Shown here: in pieces, positions 34,177 through 36,228 of the stretch | How positions within the stretch are numbered: the stretch's first letter is position 1 | Layout of the letters: every line of letters starts with the position of its first letter | NCBI GenBank assembly: GCA_029820995.1 | Contig: JALGUG010000013.1 | Coordinates: 1 to 36,228, forward strand | Direction of reading: 5' to 3' | DNA: 36,228 nt | Source of the DNA: Candidatus Zipacnadia bacterium | Lineage (GTDB): Bacteria; Armatimonadota; Zipacnadia; JALGUG01 | Notes under the pieces: model-generated | Told to the model about the DNA's origin: nothing | Seen by the model: only the letters and a program-made list of their open reading frames with translations | Databases searched by the model: none | Made by a program: the position numbers and the translations under genes

Positions 34177-35079
34177 GTGAACACGGTGCGATTGCTCCGC
34201 GTGGCTTTCTTGGTGCTCTGTACCGGAGCAGCAGCCTGGGCTGCAGACGAAGGCGCGGAGCCCGGCAAGATAGACGGCTATGTGCGCAGCAAGCGTGGCA
34301 AGCCCATCCCCCGGGCGCGAGTCGCCATCGTCAAGGAGAATGACCCCCGGGCGCCCCGGGCCTTCACGGACCAGCAGGGGCACTTCCGCCTGGACAACGT
34401 GCCGGCCGGCACCTACGTGTTCGAGGTGTCGGCGGCCGGCTTCAAGACCCAGCGCCGCGAAGGGGTCACAGTGCAGGCGGGCAAGCTGCTGAAGCTCACC
34501 TTCGGTTTGGAGGCCGAGGGAGCGCCGGCCCAGATCGTGGTGATCGTGACGGCCCCCGACGGGAAACCGGCGGACCAGGGCAAGTGCCTCATCAAGGAGG
34601 GCCCCAGTCGTCAGGGCGAGGTGGTGCGCATTAAGAGCGGCGGCGTGCTGCACATCCAGGGCCTACAGGCGGGCAAATACGTCCTGATGCTGACCAAGCC
34701 GGGCGTCGGCGGACTGGAAGTCAAGGACCTGCACCTGGAACCCGGCCAGAAGTACACGGGGCAGTTCAAGCTCGACGCCAAGCTGGCGCCGCCGATGACC
34801 GGCACCGTGAAGATCACCGTGCGGACCTCCAACCAGCAACCGGTGGCGAAAGCGCGCGTTGTGCTCTGGAAGATGGACAGCAAGAAAAATCGGCGCTTCC
34901 AGCAGACCAACGAGCAGGGAGTCGCCGTCCTGGAGGGCGTGCCGCAGGCGAAATACGGCGTCATGGCTGTGAAGAACGGATTCCGGCGCTTCTTCAAGAA
35001 GGACGTGAGTGTCACTGCAGGCGAGCAGACAGTGCTTGAGGTGACGCTGATGCCCAGGCCCCAGCGCGGAGGACGGTAG
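34177..35079 (+). CDS. Exported protein with three carboxypeptidase-regulatory-like domains
   Basis: Start GTG 34177 with AGGAGG 6 nt upstream; 300 residues. Signal peptide MNTVRLLRVAFLVLCTGAAAWA. Domain 1 (about 30-110): GKIDGYVRSKRGKPIPRARVAI, TDQQGHFRLDNVPAGTYVFEVSAAGF, the classic CarboxypepD_reg/transthyretin-like pattern. A second, weaker copy covers about 118-205 and a third about 208-297 (TVRTSNQQPVAKARVVLWK, TNEQGVAVLEGVPQAKYGVMAVKNGF). No catalytic domain. Such domains serve adhesion or as spacers. It starts an apparent two-gene unit with the next protein, 20 bp away. Confidence 0.82.
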   Translation: MNTVRLLRVAFLVLCTGAAAWAADEGAEPGKIDGYVRSKRGKPIPRARVAIVKENDPRAPRAFTDQQGHFRLDNVPAGTYVFEVSAAGFKTQRREGVTVQAGKLLKLTFGLEAEGAPAQIVVIVTAPDGKPADQGKCLIKEGPSRQGEVVRIKSGGVLHIQGLQAGKYVLMLTKPGVGGLEVKDLHLEPGQKYTGQFKLDAKLAPPMTGTVKITVRTSNQQPVAKARVVLWKMDSKKNRRFQQTNEQGVAVLEGVPQAKYGVMAVKNGFRRFFKKDVSVTAGEQTVLEVTLMPRPQRGGR

Positions 35080-35099
35080 GGCCCGGCCAGGAGAACTCC

Positions 35100-35948
35100 A
35101 TGCGAATCTTCTTGGCGCTCCTTGCTATCGGAACCGTGGCGACGCCGGCGTGGAGCGAATCGCTCGCCGACGTCATCGCCGAATGCAATCGTCTCACCGC
35201 GCTGGCCAACCAGATCCGCCAGCAGGGCGAAACAGAGGGCCTGCCGGAAGAGGCGCTGCTGCGCGAACTGGAGGACCTGCTGCCCAAGTATGACGAGATA
35301 GACCGCAGAGCCGAGGCACTCTGCGATCGCGCTCCCTCCGAGCTGACCTACGGCGAAGCCGCGGACCTGGCGCTTCAGGGCTCAGTCATGCAGACGCTCT
35401 ATCTGCTGGCGCGGGCCCTGCATAAGCGGTTCCCCTCTGGCCGGGGCTATGCCGCGGTACACGATGAGTTGGTTGAGTTGCCCGAGTTCCGCTCGGGCCG
35501 CGCTCTCGCCAATCCCATGGACTTCCGGTTGCACTTCAATGAGCGCCTCAAGCCGCCGGAGCCGGGCCCAACGTGGTTGAATGCCCCGGCGCAGCAGGCT
35601 GAGGAGCAACTCCTGCTCCAGCTCCCCGCATGGGCCACGTCCACCGCGAAGCTCACCGAGCAGCGCAAGCGGCTGGGCGTCTTTCTGCAGGCCCTGGTGG
35701 CCGAGCATCAGCGCACCAGGTCCGTTGATCTGCTCGGCGTGCATCTTCTGGGCAAGCTCCATCTGGTCGCCGGATACTGCCAGGGCTTGGCGGCCCTCAC
35801 GGACGACCACCGCTGGGCCGGGCTCGCCCAGGACTTCGAGGCCCTGGCCTTGCGCGCCACCCGCGACCCTCGGGAGATGGCGGCGCTGCTCGACACCAGC
35901 GGAACCGGCGGGCCGCAGTTCCCTCTCCCGATCCCGGTCTTCCGTTGA
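35100..35948 (+). CDS. Exported alpha-helical protein of unknown function
   Basis: 282 residues, ATG 35100 with AGGAG 6 nt upstream. Signal peptide MRIFLALLAIGTVATPAWS. The mature part is almost entirely amphipathic helices rich in Leu, Ala, Glu and Arg (for example ECNRLTALANQIRQQGETEGLPEEALLRELEDLLPKYDEIDRRAEAL written across about 28-75). No catalytic motif or cysteine pair. I do not recognise the family. It follows the regulatory-like domain protein closely and is probably co-expressed with it. Confidence 0.75.
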   Translation: MRIFLALLAIGTVATPAWSESLADVIAECNRLTALANQIRQQGETEGLPEEALLRELEDLLPKYDEIDRRAEALCDRAPSELTYGEAADLALQGSVMQTLYLLARALHKRFPSGRGYAAVHDELVELPEFRSGRALANPMDFRLHFNERLKPPEPGPTWLNAPAQQAEEQLLLQLPAWATSTAKLTEQRKRLGVFLQALVAEHQRTRSVDLLGVHLLGKLHLVAGYCQGLAALTDDHRWAGLAQDFEALALRATRDPREMAALLDTSGTGGPQFPLPIPVFR

Positions 35949-35976
35949 GGACTGAGCAGTCCCACCCCGCCATTGA

Positions 35977-36028
35977 CTAGAAGTGGTTCCAAGACCCCTG
36001 TAGGAGCGCATTTGTGTGCGCCCCTACG
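35977..36028. repeat. REP-like element, GTAGGAGCGC type, second copy
   Basis: It shares with 26391 the lead-in CTAGAAG and the core GTAGGAGCGC (36000-36009). Here it closes as a larger hairpin with TGCGCCCCTAC (36016-36026). It follows the last gene of the window by about 30 bp. The remaining gap to 36228 holds only the repeats described next; I see no gene in it. Confidence 0.7.
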
Positions 36029-36066
36029 GAACTCTTTGATTACCCTTGTGGCAGCTCCAAGGGAGA

Positions 36067-36105
36067 GGCCGCGATGGGGCAGGGGCCCCATCCGGCCCGC
36101 CTTCA
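36067..36105. repeat. 39-bp direct repeat, copy A
   Basis: Begins GGCCGCGATGGGG and ends CCCGCCTTCA. It contains the inverted repeat GATGGGG / CCCCATC. It is followed directly by GGCGCGAC, completing the CGCCTTCAGGCG core of the REP-like family. 37 of 39 bases match copy B at 36190. Confidence 0.75.
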
Positions 36106-36189
36106 GGCGCGACTCCGGTTGGTGGCTGAGGTTGTGGAGTCACTTCTGGACTTGGGTGTGCAACTGAGCGTAATGCGGTGACGTGGAGG

Positions 36190-36228
36190 GGCCGTGATGG
36201 GGTAGGGGCCCCATCCGGCCCGCCTTCA
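36190..36228. repeat. 39-bp direct repeat, copy B (cut by window end)
   Basis: Begins GGCCGTGATGGGG; differs from copy A at two positions and starts 123 bp after it. The window ends exactly where copy A continues into the palindromic core, so the unit and any further copies lie beyond. Confidence 0.7.

Overview
The window is high-GC bacterial chromosome. The best lineage clue is the prepilin at 28756-29406: its N-terminal helix continues into an [12 protein letters not shown]-type stretch, and it ends with an H-X9-DG motif. That combination is common in Armatimonadota and related soil or aquatic bacteria, so an Armatimonadota-like organism is my inference, with no 16S or marker-gene search behind it. 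Most of the content is core housekeeping, with accessory material concentrated right of about 25.4 kb.

1-25.4 kb is read from the minus strand. From upstream to downstream (right to left) it holds: a radical-SAM protein, its DUF2344 partner and RNase G (RNA/tRNA metabolism); a run of overlapping genes with two membrane GT-C-type glycosyltransferases around a GT2 glycosyltransferase, overlapping into a PcrA/UvrD helicase; a creatininase-family hydrolase; ychF-rpsF-ssb behind a recognisable promoter; a ROK-family kinase; mfd; then ricT-fmdB-metG, a GAF/HD-GYP regulator and a secreted protein cut by the window edge. DNA repair and replication (mfd, pcrA, ssb), translation (metG, rpsF, ychF) and RNA turnover (rng, ricT) dominate.

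25.4-36.2 kb is more mosaic, with mixed strands and larger gaps. It holds a small stand-alone RNase HI-fold protein behind an AT-rich leader and ahead of a strong hairpin terminator; a GH52-like glycoside hydrolase; the prepilin; an old-yellow-enzyme/FAD/4Fe-4S oxidoreductase; a DUF72 protein; tRNA-Ala(CGC) with a near-consensus promoter; a HicBA toxin-antitoxin pair; an NAD-dependent sugar epimerase-like protein; and two exported proteins of unknown role.

The most interesting structure is at 32427-33109. The terminator hairpin directly 3' of tRNA-Ala occurs a second time, nearly identical over about 30 bp, just beyond hicA, so the HicBA module is bracketed by direct repeats at a tRNA 3' end, as expected for a small integrated cassette. 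Other points of note are the RNase HI-like protein, which lacks the first catalytic Asp; a dispersed REP-like palindrome family (core GTAGGAGCGC / GCGCCTTCAGGCGCGAT) in several gaps; Arg/Ser-rich tails shared by RicT and RNase G; and an acidic tail on ribosomal protein S6. I found no CRISPR array, rRNA, prophage or intact insertion sequence.
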